Assembly (NCBI GenBank): GCA_016206945.1
Contig: JACQQP010000154.1
Span: 1 to 17,974, forward strand
DNA: 17,974 nucleotides
From: Candidatus Omnitrophota bacterium
GTDB lineage: Bacteria; Omnitrophota; Omnitrophia; Omnitrophales; Danuiimicrobiaceae
Direction: 5' to 3'
Shown: positions 7,217-14,999 of the stretch, piece after piece
How the letters are laid out: each line of letters opens with the position of its first letter
Numbering within the stretch: the stretch's first letter is position 1
Program-made: the position numbers and the translations under genes
Notes under the pieces: model-generated
Told to the model about the DNA's origin: nothing
Databases searched by the model: none
Seen by the model: the letters and a program-made list of their open reading frames with translations, nothing else

Positions 7217-8316
7217 CGATTTGATCTACGAGACGAGCGTCTATCGATGGATACCAAAATCCCTACGGAGATCATGTGAAAAATAAGGGCGGTTCCTCCA
7301 TAACTCACAAAGGGAAGGGGCAATCCCTTCGTTGGAATCAGACCCACAGCCACGAGGAAATTGATCAGTGCCTCTAGGGTAATAAAAATCACAAGCGCAA
7401 ACGCCAACAGGCGCAAGAACGGATCCCTACATCTTTGAGCCAGCCGATTCCCAAAAAAGAAGAAGACAACAAATAACCCTACGACAACCAAGGCGCCGAT
7501 CAAACCCAACTCCTCACCGATAATCGAGAAAATAAAATCCGTATGACTTTGCGGAAGGTAGAAAAGCTTCTGAGTACTTTGACCGAGTCCGACGCCCCTT
7601 ACTCCTCCCAATCCAAAAGCAATGAAAGACTGGATGATCTGAAATCCACTTCCGCGTGGATCCTTCCAAGGATCAAGATAGGCGGTAATCCGGCTCATTC
7701 GATAAGGAGCTTGCCAAATCAAAAAAGCAAACAAAACAGTGACCAAAAGAAGAACCAACACAATGTAACGAAGACGAATGCCTGAAAGGAAAAATAATAT
7801 TCCCATGAGTAAAAAAAGAAAAATACAGGAACCAAGATCAGGTTGAGCAATGACGAGAATGAACATAAGCGCCAGTAGAACAAAGGGAGGCAGAAAAACA
7901 GAAAGGGAACCTGTTGTAATGGGTTGACGCTTCCTGGACAAATAATCTGCGAGGTAAATACACATGGCCAATTTTGCATACTCAACGGGCTGAAAGCTAA
8001 TCAACGGCAGCCGCAGCCACCGCCTTGCCCCACCCGCCGAATGACCCAAAATAGGAAGAAAAACGGCGATCAAAAGAACGACGGCAATTCCCATTAAAAG
8101 GATGGAATGACGTTTCAAAAAATAGGGGTCAACGGTTGAACATAAAAAGAAGAGGAACGACCCCAATACCACATAAAAGAGCTGGCGCCTTAGAAAGTAA
8201 GTTGGGCTATGAAATACCTGGTCGGCATAAATGGCACTGGCACTGTAGACCATCACCACCCCTACAGCCACAAGGGTGTACATCACAAGCACAATCGCTT
8301 TTGATTCGTTCGTCAC
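7213..8316 (-). CDS. ftsW: SEDS-family peptidoglycan polymerase FtsW
   Basis: FtsW is a multi-pass (about ten segments) membrane glycosyltransferase that polymerises lipid II at the septum, normally paired with the transpeptidase FtsI. The sequence shows the SEDS hallmarks 'FQPVEYAKLAMCIYLADYLS', 'AQPDLGSCIFLF', 'LPQSHTDFIFSIIGEELG' (the Asp here aligns with the essential Asp of RodA/FtsW), and the FtsW signature 'GLPLPFVSYGGTALI' near the C-terminus. RodA is the alternative; position between murD and murG favours FtsW. I chose GTG at 8316 because it forms a GTGA overlap with the murD stop (8315-8313), giving 367 residues; a longer frame starts at TTG 8349. No ftsI is present in the window to act as its usual partner. 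Confidence 0.93.
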   Translation of the reverse strand: MTNESKAIVLVMYTLVAVGVVMVYSASAIYADQVFHSPTYFLRRQLFYVVLGSFLFFLCSTVDPYFLKRHSILLMGIAVVLLIAVFLPILGHSAGGARRWLRLPLISFQPVEYAKLAMCIYLADYLSRKRQPITTGSLSVFLPPFVLLALMFILVIAQPDLGSCIFLFLLMGILFFLSGIRLRYIVLVLLLVTVLFAFLIWQAPYRMSRITAYLDPWKDPRGSGFQIIQSFIAFGLGGVRGVGLGQSTQKLFYLPQSHTDFIFSIIGEELGLIGALVVVGLFVVFFFFGNRLAQRCRDPFLRLLAFALVIFITLEALINFLVAVGLIPTKGLPLPFVSYGGTALIFHMISVGILVSIDRRSSRRSNR

Positions 8317-9593
8317 CGATTTGGGCGAACAGCGAGCCCCGCTCGCCAACTGTCCAAAATGTTCTTAAACTGCCGCCCGCGATCTTGATAGTCTTGAAAC
8401 ATATCGAAACTGGCACAGGCAGGTGAAAATAACACCGTTTCGCCAGGCCGACCAACCCCTCGAGCCATTCGAAGGGCTCCTTCAAGAGAGTCCGCCGAAT
8501 AGATGGATACAAGATCCCCAAATGCGTTTTCAATTTCCTTCTTGGCTTCTCCAATAACGATGAGGAATCTTATTCTTTTGCGAATCAGATCGCGAAGCTC
8601 ACGAAAATCGCCTCCTTTGTGCCGCCCTCCAGCAATTAAGATTGAGTTTTCGCGCACCCGTTCCAGTGCCCATCCTAATGAAGCAATCGTTGTTGACTTA
8701 GAGTCATTGATGTAATGAACGCCGTGTAATTCACCGGCCTCCTCGAAGCGATGCTCCAACCCAGAAAAGCGATCAAGTACGGAACGCGTCACTCCGGGCT
8801 CAATCTGGTAAAGTTTTGCTACTTCTTCCACAACCGCGTAATTTGGATTCCCTTGTTCACGACCATCAAAATAAATCACCTGCGATTTCAAATCCATTGC
8901 CCGCTTCCTACTTTCAGGGTCAGAAGCATTTACAAGCGAGAAATCATCATGCGTTTGATTTCTAAAAATTCGGCATTTGGTTTCGGCATAGTCGTCAAAA
9001 TTTTTATGCCAGTTCAAATGATTAGGACTTAAATTGAGCAAAACTGCGATATGAGGTTTAAATTGATCAATGTGAGCCAATTGAAAAGAACTGACTTCTA
9101 TGACCGCAATGGTGCCTGGCTTTAAATTTTCTAACTCGCTGATAAAAGAATTGCCAATATTACCACAGCTCACCGCCAAACGGCCGGAAGCGCGCAGAAC
9201 ATCACGAATCAAAGTGGTTACCGTCGTCTTTCCGTTTGTCCCAGTCACGGCGATGATATCTCCCTCGGCAACCCGATAGGCGAGTTCAATTTCACTCCAG
9301 ATTGGGATGGCTGCACGCACAAGTTTCTGATAGATAGGAGCGGAGGGCGGAATTCCAGGTGAAATAATCACCAACTCGGAAGGCTCAATTTCTTCCCAGG
9401 TATGTTGGCCAAATTCCGAGGCAATCCCCTGAGTCTCTAACGTTTTCCGAGCTGGGACGAATTCTTTGCCTCCTCTTAACTCACTTACGAAGACCTCCGC
9501 ACCCCGTCTTTTCAAAAAGAGGGCACTTTGAAGCCCTGATTCTTTCGCTCCAAGCACGGTAATCTTTTTGCCTTCAAAACGGATGCGTGTCAT
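8313..9593 (-). CDS. murD: UDP-N-acetylmuramoyl-L-alanine--D-glutamate ligase MurD
   Basis: MurD adds D-glutamate to UDP-MurNAc-L-Ala. Visible motifs are an N-terminal Rossmann-like start 'KKITVLGAKESGLQSALFL' (residues 9-27), the P-loop 'GTNGKT' (118-123), 'SSFQLAHIDQFKPHIAVLLN', 'LSPNHLNWH', 'LEHRFE', 'INDSKSTTIASLGWAL', 'IAGGRHKGGDF' and 'FSPACASFDMFQDYQDRGRQ', all in family order. The start ATG at 9593-9591 shares one base with the mraY stop TGA at 9595-9593 (TGATG), a strong reason to prefer it over the longer frame beginning at 9650, whose extra 19 residues are mraY read out of frame. The product is 426 residues. Its own stop overlaps the ftsW start by four bases. Confidence 0.96.
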   Translation of the reverse strand: MTRIRFEGKKITVLGAKESGLQSALFLKRRGAEVFVSELRGGKEFVPARKTLETQGIASEFGQHTWEEIEPSELVIISPGIPPSAPIYQKLVRAAIPIWSEIELAYRVAEGDIIAVTGTNGKTTVTTLIRDVLRASGRLAVSCGNIGNSFISELENLKPGTIAVIEVSSFQLAHIDQFKPHIAVLLNLSPNHLNWHKNFDDYAETKCRIFRNQTHDDFSLVNASDPESRKRAMDLKSQVIYFDGREQGNPNYAVVEEVAKLYQIEPGVTRSVLDRFSGLEHRFEEAGELHGVHYINDSKSTTIASLGWALERVRENSILIAGGRHKGGDFRELRDLIRKRIRFLIVIGEAKKEIENAFGDLVSIYSADSLEGALRMARGVGRPGETVLFSPACASFDMFQDYQDRGRQFKNILDSWRAGLAVRPNR

Positions 9594-10681
9594 CAGCGTA
9601 ATTTTAAAGTACCCAAGCCGATCAGCGCAAGAATAAACGCAACAATCCAAAGTCGAATGGTGACCTTTGACTCAGGAAGACCCTTGAGTTGAAGATGATG
9701 GTGGTAAGGCGACATCAGAAACAAGCGCCTTCCAAAAACACGAAAGGAAAAAACTTGAACGATCACTGACAAAACTTCCCAGACAAAAATACCGCCCACC
9801 ACGAGCAGCACAAGCTCACTTTTAATGAAAATAGCAACGGCTCCCAAGGCGCCTCCTAAAGAAAGAGACCCGGTGTCCCCCATCATTACGGTCGCCGGAT
9901 ACGAGTTAAACCAAAGGAAACCGACGCTTGCTCCCACCAAGGAAGCACAAAAGACAGAAAGTTCTCCGGAACCAGCCACAAACGGAATCCCCAAGTATTT
10001 AGCGAAATTAGCATGACCTGCTAAATAGGTCAGAATGGAAAAGGCGCCAGCCGCAAAAGCAAGACACCCGACCGCAAGACCGTCAAGTCCATCCGTCAGG
10101 TTCAAGGCGTTGGAGGAACCCACCAAAACAAAGATCACGAACGGAATAAACCAAACTCCCAACATGAGAGCACTTTCCTTAAAAAACGGAACGTAAAGGA
10201 ATTTTGAAAAGGCTGGGTCCCTATAAAAATAGACGCCGATAACACAACCCAAAACCAGCTGGCCTATGAGCTTCACCAAACTCGAAAGCCCCCGTGTGTT
10301 CTTTCTCTTCAGTTTCAATAGGTCATCGATAAAACCAATCATTCCGAACCAAATGACCACGATGAGCGACCAGATCAGAAACTGATTTGAAAGATTTCCC
10401 CACAAGAGATTGGCGATGAGAATAGCGCCCACAATCAAAACGCCGCCCATCGTGGGGACGCTTCCTTTAGCCGCGTATAGCGCATGAATTTTTTCTGCGT
10501 ACTCACGTTGAGTCGCGTTCACCACACTGAGCCGTGTCAACCATTTGATAACGATGGGACCCAGTAGAAGACAAAGAAGGAAAGCAGTTACGCTCGCACC
10601 CACCGTGCGAAAGGTAATGTATTTAAAAATATTGAAAAAAAATGAATACTCTCTTAAGGGATAAAGCAGATAATAAAACAC
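9593..10681 (-). CDS. mraY: Phospho-MurNAc-pentapeptide transferase MraY
   Basis: MraY attaches phospho-MurNAc-pentapeptide to undecaprenyl phosphate, making lipid I in the cytoplasmic membrane. The 362-residue protein has about ten hydrophobic segments. Catalytic and Mg-binding motifs are in order: 'FIDDLLK' (Asp119, Asp120), 'NLTDGLDGLA' (194-203), 'MMGDTGSLSLGG' (Asp269) and 'SPYHHHLQLKG' (His triplet 327-329). 'KGSVPTMGG' near residue 72-80 is also typical. It begins with GTG at 10681, with AAGGA five bases upstream, and the ribosome-binding site lies inside the last codons of murF nine bases away. It ends in a one-base overlap with murD. Confidence 0.97.
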   Translation of the reverse strand: MFYYLLYPLREYSFFFNIFKYITFRTVGASVTAFLLCLLLGPIVIKWLTRLSVVNATQREYAEKIHALYAAKGSVPTMGGVLIVGAILIANLLWGNLSNQFLIWSLIVVIWFGMIGFIDDLLKLKRKNTRGLSSLVKLIGQLVLGCVIGVYFYRDPAFSKFLYVPFFKESALMLGVWFIPFVIFVLVGSSNALNLTDGLDGLAVGCLAFAAGAFSILTYLAGHANFAKYLGIPFVAGSGELSVFCASLVGASVGFLWFNSYPATVMMGDTGSLSLGGALGAVAIFIKSELVLLVVGGIFVWEVLSVIVQVFSFRVFGRRLFLMSPYHHHLQLKGLPESKVTIRLWIVAFILALIGLGTLKLR

Positions 10682-10690
10682 AACCGTTCC

Positions 10691-12073
10691 TTATACATAG
10701 ACAGGAGCCGTTCGAAAGTGTTCTTTAAGAAACGGCCTTATCTTTTCCAGTTTCATACCATGTGAACCCTTAATCAAAAGCGCGTCTCCATCCTGCAAAA
10801 TGGAAAGCAAATAGGGGTTTGCTCGCTCGGCCTTCTCGCAATAGACCACGTGTCCCTCTGGCCTTAGCGCTTTAAAAGTGTCCAGGACAAGCCGACTCAA
10901 AAGACCTACTCCGATGAGATAATCAATTCCATCACGAGCTAACATTTTGCCCAACGCTTCGTGATAGAAACGGCCCTCCCCACCCAGTTCCAACATATCC
11001 CCAACCACAACTACTTTTCGTCGTCCCCTCGCCAAATCTTGAAAGGATTCCAACGCGCACTCAAACGATTTCGGATTCGCATTGTAAGAATCATCAACGA
11101 GAAGGATATCACGCGATGCAATGTGATCCGAATGAAAACGTCCCTCAATCTTTGGAAGCGCCTGCCAAGCTTCGCCAAGAGATTCCAAATCTAAATTGAA
11201 ATAACCTGCTGTCGCAATCGCGGCCAGTGCATTCATGGCATTAAACGCACCTTGGCCTCTGATTCGAAATTCCAATCGATCATTGACACGAAAATAAATC
11301 AGGCCGTCCTGTACCACTAAGCCGGAAAGAACGTAATCGCAGGATCGCTTCGTCCCAAATGTAATGAGCGAAAACTTTCGCCCTTGAAGACGTTCAACCA
11401 ATTTCGGGTCATCGCCATTTGCAATGACCGTTCCCCCGTTCCGATCCAAATAATCTGCTACTTCAAGTTTTGCCTGATAAATCCCCTCCAGAGAGCCAAA
11501 ACCTTCAAGATGAACTGGAAGAATGGTTGTGATCACCGCCACCGTAGGCTGCGCCATCTCTGAAAGCCTAGCAATTTCGCCCTTATGGTTCGCCCCGAGC
11601 TCAAGGACCAAACACTGATCCTCTCCGGAAAGTTTGAGAATATTAAGCGGGACCCCAACGTGATTGTTCCAATTGCGAAATCCAAGTTTCACTTTGAATA
11701 CTTCAGAAAGAACGGCGCCAATACACTCTTTTGTCGTTGTCTTCCCCGCACTTCCCGTGATGGCGACGGCAGGAATCGAAAATTGAGCCCGATAAAATCG
11801 AGCCAGGCGCTGCAACGCCTTCAACGTATCCTCAACCACGATGACCGAAGACCGTCCACCGTTTTTGTATTCGACAAGCGCAGCGGCCGCTCCCCTCCTG
11901 TCAGCTTCCTTCAAAAAAGCGTGGCCGTCAAAACGTTCCCCGCGCAACGCGACAAATAACTCCCCCCTTTGAATCGTTCGGCTATCGGAGGAGACGCCGA
12001 CGATCAAAGCTTTTTCGCCTCCTGCGATTAGCGTTCCACCGCAAGCTTTTGTAATTTGGCCGAGCGTGAGCAT
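10691..12073 (-). CDS. murF: UDP-MurNAc-tripeptide--D-Ala-D-Ala ligase MurF
   Basis: MurF adds the D-Ala-D-Ala dipeptide made by Ddl, finishing the UDP-MurNAc-pentapeptide. Motifs are the MurF-type start 'MLTLGQITKACGG', the N-terminal 'DSRTIQRGELFVALRGERFDG' region, the P-loop 'GSAGKT' (residues 107-112), 'NWNNHVGVPLNIL' (134-146), 'LELGANHKGEIARL', 'DDSYNANPKSFECAL' and the C-terminal 'LIKGSHGMKLEKI'. I take ATG at 12073 as the start because the family begins at MLTL; a TTG at 12088 would add five residues. The start lies 46 bases inside the end of murE, and no clear Shine-Dalgarno is visible, so translation probably depends on coupling to murE. Product 460 residues, normal for the family. 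Confidence 0.95.
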   Translation of the reverse strand: MLTLGQITKACGGTLIAGGEKALIVGVSSDSRTIQRGELFVALRGERFDGHAFLKEADRRGAAAALVEYKNGGRSSVIVVEDTLKALQRLARFYRAQFSIPAVAITGSAGKTTTKECIGAVLSEVFKVKLGFRNWNNHVGVPLNILKLSGEDQCLVLELGANHKGEIARLSEMAQPTVAVITTILPVHLEGFGSLEGIYQAKLEVADYLDRNGGTVIANGDDPKLVERLQGRKFSLITFGTKRSCDYVLSGLVVQDGLIYFRVNDRLEFRIRGQGAFNAMNALAAIATAGYFNLDLESLGEAWQALPKIEGRFHSDHIASRDILLVDDSYNANPKSFECALESFQDLARGRRKVVVVGDMLELGGEGRFYHEALGKMLARDGIDYLIGVGLLSRLVLDTFKALRPEGHVVYCEKAERANPYLLSILQDGDALLIKGSHGMKLEKIRPFLKEHFRTAPVYV

Positions 12074-13545
12074 CTTAATTTCAACCAATGCCGCGCAACC
12101 TCTTGGTCGCTAAAGGGCACCCTTTCCTTATTAAATACCTGATAGTTTTCATGTCCCTTCCCAAAAATAAAAACCATATCACCCGATCGAGCTATCCCAA
12201 TCGCCTTGCGAATCGCTTCTCCCCGATCAACAAGCTCCATGACTTCTGCCCTTTTCCCAACTCCTCTAATGCCTTTCTTAATGTCTTCCAGGATACGATC
12301 CGGCTCTTCGCTGCGTGGATTGTCATTTGTCAGAATGACGAAGTCAGAAAAACGACTTGTTATCTCACCCATTTGAGGACGTTTGGCGCGATCACGGTCG
12401 CCGCCACATCCAAAAACTGAGATCACGCGCCCTTTTGAAAGACCGTCGAGCGACGATAAGACGTTGAAAAGTCCATCCGGTGTGTGGGCATAGTCGACAA
12501 AGACGTGAAAGTCCTGACCTTCATCAATACGCTCCATCCGTCCCGGCACTCCAGCAAAATGGACGAGGGATGGAATCACCTCCTCAATTGGAATGCCTTC
12601 TTCGCAAACGGTACTTAAGGCAGCGAGTACATTATAAACATTGTGACGAAGCAAGAGAGGTGCCGTCGCCGAAATGCGCTCGTTCGTTCGCAAAAGATCA
12701 AAACAAATGCGATCAGAATGGAACTGAACGCCTTGAGCTAAATAGTCACGGCGTCCCTTCAATCCATAGGAAACAGTTCGATTTCTCCCTATTAATTCAT
12801 CCAAAAGACGTGAGCCATAAGCGTCGTCACCATTAATGATCGCTCGCTCGGGCGGTGTGTCATTGAAAAAAAGCCGACGCTTCGCTCGGTAATAAGCCTC
12901 AAAGTCCTTGTGATAATCCAAGTGATCTTGAGTTAAATTTGTAAACACAGCGCTGGAAAACCGAATCCCTTCCGCACGGTATTGATCCAAAGCATGGGAC
13001 GAGACCTCCATGACACAATAAGAGACACCCTGTTCCACCATGCGAGCGAGATGCTCATTCAAAACCTCGGGGACAGGAGTTGTATTCCCGGCGGTTCGTT
13101 TAGTTTTACCATCATCGTAAAAAATAGAACCGATGAGACCCGTCCGGCTCGCGCGACTCAGCAGGTAATGAATTAAAAAAGCGGTGGTCGTTTTTCCATT
13201 GGTTCCCGTAATACCAATACATTTTAATTTTTGCGCAGGAAAACCATAGGCCGAAGCAACCAGCCGACTTAAAACAGCACGAGCGTTTGCAACAACGAAT
13301 TGCGGAAGTCCGCGGCCACGCGCAACAGGATCAAAGCGTTCTGAAACGATCGCTTTTGCTCCCCGTTGAATGGCTTCCGTAACATATTGAAGACCGTCAA
13401 CATGAAGACCAGAAACGGCGACGAAAAGGTCACCTGGTTTAATCTCCCTTGAATCGGAGTGAACCTGACGAATCGGGATCGTGAAATCACCCAAACCATT
13501 CCAGGAACATGGAACGCCATCCAAAATGTGACGCAGTGTTTTCAT
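12028..13545 (-). CDS. murE: UDP-MurNAc-L-Ala-D-Glu--meso-diaminopimelate ligase MurE
   Basis: MurE adds the third amino acid to the stem peptide. The DNPR motif (residues 408-411, in 'ILTNDNPRSEEPDRI') marks enzymes that use meso-diaminopimelate rather than lysine, so this organism should have DAP-type peptidoglycan. Other motifs are 'DSREIKPGDLFVAVSG' (31-46), the P-loop 'GTNGKT' (114-119), 'NTTP' (154-157), 'NLTQDHLDYH' with the Lys of the carbamylated type at 222 ('YYRAKRRLF'), 'DYAHTPDGL' (351-359), 'FGCGGDRDRAKRP' and 'GKGHE' (462-466). At 505 residues it is near normal; the last 20 residues overlap murF. Upstream, 70 bases separate it from the TonB-like gene; only a poor ribosome site (GAG next to the ATG) is visible. 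The gene normally before it, ftsI, is absent. Confidence 0.96.
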   Translation of the reverse strand: MKTLRHILDGVPCSWNGLGDFTIPIRQVHSDSREIKPGDLFVAVSGLHVDGLQYVTEAIQRGAKAIVSERFDPVARGRGLPQFVVANARAVLSRLVASAYGFPAQKLKCIGITGTNGKTTTAFLIHYLLSRASRTGLIGSIFYDDGKTKRTAGNTTPVPEVLNEHLARMVEQGVSYCVMEVSSHALDQYRAEGIRFSSAVFTNLTQDHLDYHKDFEAYYRAKRRLFFNDTPPERAIINGDDAYGSRLLDELIGRNRTVSYGLKGRRDYLAQGVQFHSDRICFDLLRTNERISATAPLLLRHNVYNVLAALSTVCEEGIPIEEVIPSLVHFAGVPGRMERIDEGQDFHVFVDYAHTPDGLFNVLSSLDGLSKGRVISVFGCGGDRDRAKRPQMGEITSRFSDFVILTNDNPRSEEPDRILEDIKKGIRGVGKRAEVMELVDRGEAIRKAIGIARSGDMVFIFGKGHENYQVFNKERVPFSDQEVARHWLKLRCSRSAKLQKLAVER

Positions 13546-13615
13546 CTCAAAAACGTGCCGTTGAGGCCTTTCTTTTATGTGTTACGGTTAAAAAAACGCA
13601 ATCTTAAATCGCAGG

Positions 13616-14470
13616 TTACGATCTGGTTTTCCGAAAATAAAACGTAAGCGTAATACTCAGATATTTTTTCTGTACCCACGGCTCAAAATGAAAGGGTAAT
13701 GGATCCAATGGGCTTGATTCCGACACAGCAGCCAAACAAGCCTCGGCAAACGGCCGAGACCCATCAAAAGAATGAATTTCTACTTCTGAGAGAGCGCCGC
13801 TCGCCATAACCCGATAACGAATGGTAGCGGCCTGAGAACCTGGACCGAGCGTGTGAATTCTCCGATACCAGTGCTGAGCGATTTTGGATCGCATTTTTTT
13901 TAAATATATTGGAAGTAAATCTTTTTTTGCCGAGCCAGGAACTTTTTCCAAATCCGAAACATATGAAATGAGGGCGTTTGGAGGTGAAGTTTGATCTTTT
14001 GGAGTCGATAAAACCGTCAAATTATTTTTGAACTTTTGAATCCTTTTATCCACTACCGTTTGAGCTTCTTGGAAGTTTTTAAGTTTTTGATCCAGGACAC
14101 CGCGACTTTGAGTTTTTGGAAAGCCATCCTCCAGTGGGCTGTTTCTTAAGTCCGAGTGAGAATTCGAGATTGCTTCGTCGGCCTCTGGCCTCCTCGCAAT
14201 GACGTCATTGCGAGGGAGCGAAGCGACCGAAGCAACCTCGGAGACATCCTCCGAATCTATGGAACGATGCCCTAGTTTAAGTGAAGACATAACAGGAAGG
14301 CTGGTTTGGATGGTGATCACCGGGGGACGTTCTGGCGCGATCACCTTGCTGATCATGACCGCTGCTTCTACAACCGTCACACAAAGCAAATGAATGACAA
14401 CGGAAGAAACGACGGCAAACCTAAAACTCAATGTGGGCCAGGCGCTACGATCGTTCACGAATAAACCCAA
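13616..14470 (-). CDS. TonB-like energy-transducing protein with an in-frame palindromic repeat
   Basis: TonB-family proteins span the inner membrane and pass energy to outer-membrane transporters. Here residues about 14-40 form one hydrophobic anchor. Residues 45-200 are a variable linker, with a coiled-coil-like, Lys/Gln-rich stretch at about 125-150. Residues about 200-284 resemble the TonB/TolA C-terminal domain ('KMRSKIAQHWYRRI', 'IRYRVMASGALSEVEIHSF', 'FAEACLAAVSESSPLDPLP'). Residues about 78-102 come from a palindromic repeat (see 14166-14241), inserted without breaking the frame. The first in-frame start is TTG at 14470, 13 bases after GGAAG, which is a long spacing; GTG at 14458 is an alternative, so the N-terminus is uncertain. 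No exbB, exbD or tolQ/R gene lies nearby, and the setting just before murE suggests an envelope or division role instead of iron uptake, but that is inference. Confidence 0.75.
   Translation of the reverse strand: MGLFVNDRSAWPTLSFRFAVVSSVVIHLLCVTVVEAAVMISKVIAPERPPVITIQTSLPVMSSLKLGHRSIDSEDVSEVASVASLPRNDVIARRPEADEAISNSHSDLRNSPLEDGFPKTQSRGVLDQKLKNFQEAQTVVDKRIQKFKNNLTVLSTPKDQTSPPNALISYVSDLEKVPGSAKKDLLPIYLKKMRSKIAQHWYRRIHTLGPGSQAATIRYRVMASGALSEVEIHSFDGSRPFAEACLAAVSESSPLDPLPFHFEPWVQKKYLSITLTFYFRKTRS
14166..14241. repeat. Palindromic interspersed repeat of the 'CGTCATTGCGAGG' type, inside a coding region
   Basis: Two inverted half-elements of about 37 bases meet at a perfect 24-base palindrome (14192-14215) built from CCTCGCAATGAC and its complement. 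The outer arms GAGATTGCTTCGTCG (14166-14180) and CGACCGAAGCAACCTC (14224-14239) also pair, with one inserted base and one mismatch. Each half holds its own small hairpin: GGCCTCTGGCC on one side and AGCGAAGCG on the other. The core CGTCATTGCGAGG...GAAGCGAC...GAAGCAA is the well-known dispersed repeat of many uncultured bacterial genomes. Read on the minus strand it encodes 'SLPRNDVIARRPEADEAIS', a familiar translated form. Whether it is mobile is not shown by the sequence. Confidence 0.85.
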
Positions 14471-14480
14471 TACGTAAAAA

Positions 14481-14999
14481 CTACTTCCTTTCCGGAGTCG
14501 ATTGATCCAGCTGAAATTGAATCGTCTTCGACTCGATCTTTAAAAATTCAACGTCCACGACGCGTTTTGATTGAATCCAAAATTTTACTCTGGCCCGATC
14601 GATAATGGCATCCTCTTGCCCAAGCACGTTTTGAAACTCTGGGCCGAATTCAACCTCCAGATTTTCACCTTGGAGAAAAACAGAAAATTTGCCGCCTCCT
14701 ATCACCCACCAAGGATAATGGATCAAAAGAGTTCCGGATCGTACCCGAAGATGATCTTGCCATTCAAGCGCGGCGGGCCTTAAAAGGATCCTGCCCGGAA
14801 GTAAAATAAAGAACGGCTTGTGGTAAACCTTAAGATTCAAACGACGTTCTATCTTCCATAGGAAAATATGTGCTAAGAACGTCGGCGTAACGACCACGAG
14901 AATTAAAACTGAAAAAAGGAGCCACTGTTTTATCCGCCGATTGGGAACCTTAAAAAATCGGGCAATGGCCGTCCCATCCATTCTAAAACGAGCAACCAT
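14481..14999 (-). CDS. Bitopic membrane protein with beta-rich periplasmic domain, unassigned
   Basis: I do not recognise a named family. The 172-residue product has a basic cytoplasmic start (residues 1-24, including 'RRIKQW'), one membrane segment at about 25-47, then an extracytoplasmic domain of about 120 residues with alternating hydrophobic residues typical of beta strands ('ILLRPAALEWQDHLRVRSG', 'FSVFLQGENLEVEFGPEF', 'VDVEFLKIESKTIQFQL'). The pattern 'PGRILLRPAALEW..LRVRSGTLLIHYPWW' recalls AsmA/DUF748-type N-termini, proteins of lipid transport or outer-membrane upkeep, but much shorter; this is only a resemblance. Start ATG at 14999 overlaps the preceding small gene by 70 bases; a second ATG at 14981 shortens this to 52. 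Neither has a clear Shine-Dalgarno, so coupling is likely. It ends 10 bases before the TonB-like gene. Confidence 0.65.
   Translation of the reverse strand: MVARFRMDGTAIARFFKVPNRRIKQWLLFSVLILVVVTPTFLAHIFLWKIERRLNLKVYHKPFFILLPGRILLRPAALEWQDHLRVRSGTLLIHYPWWVIGGGKFSVFLQGENLEVEFGPEFQNVLGQEDAIIDRARVKFWIQSKRVVDVEFLKIESKTIQFQLDQSTPERK

Noticed and set aside
7719..7985. 88-codon hydrophobic minus-strand frame inside ftsW
   Set aside because: It is ftsW read out of frame; Phe/Leu richness comes from the codons of membrane segments.
7213..8349. Longer ftsW frame beginning with TTG at 8349
   Set aside because: It would overlap murD by 37 bases; GTG at 8316 makes a standard four-base GTGA overlap and the hydrophobic start fits FtsW.
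8313..9650. Longer murD frame beginning at 9650
   Set aside because: The first 19 residues are the end of mraY read in another frame; ATG at 9593 gives a one-base TGATG junction and the normal MurD N-terminus.
13546..13618. Possible terminator or promoter between the TonB-like gene and murE (a run of seven T on the minus strand)
   Set aside because: The only stem before the T-run is about 4-5 bases and not adjacent to it, and no pair of promoter boxes reaches four matches each at good spacing.
13740..13765. Small hairpin CTCGG...CCGAG in the TonB-like gene
   Set aside because: A five-base stem within coding sequence is expected by chance and has no T-run.
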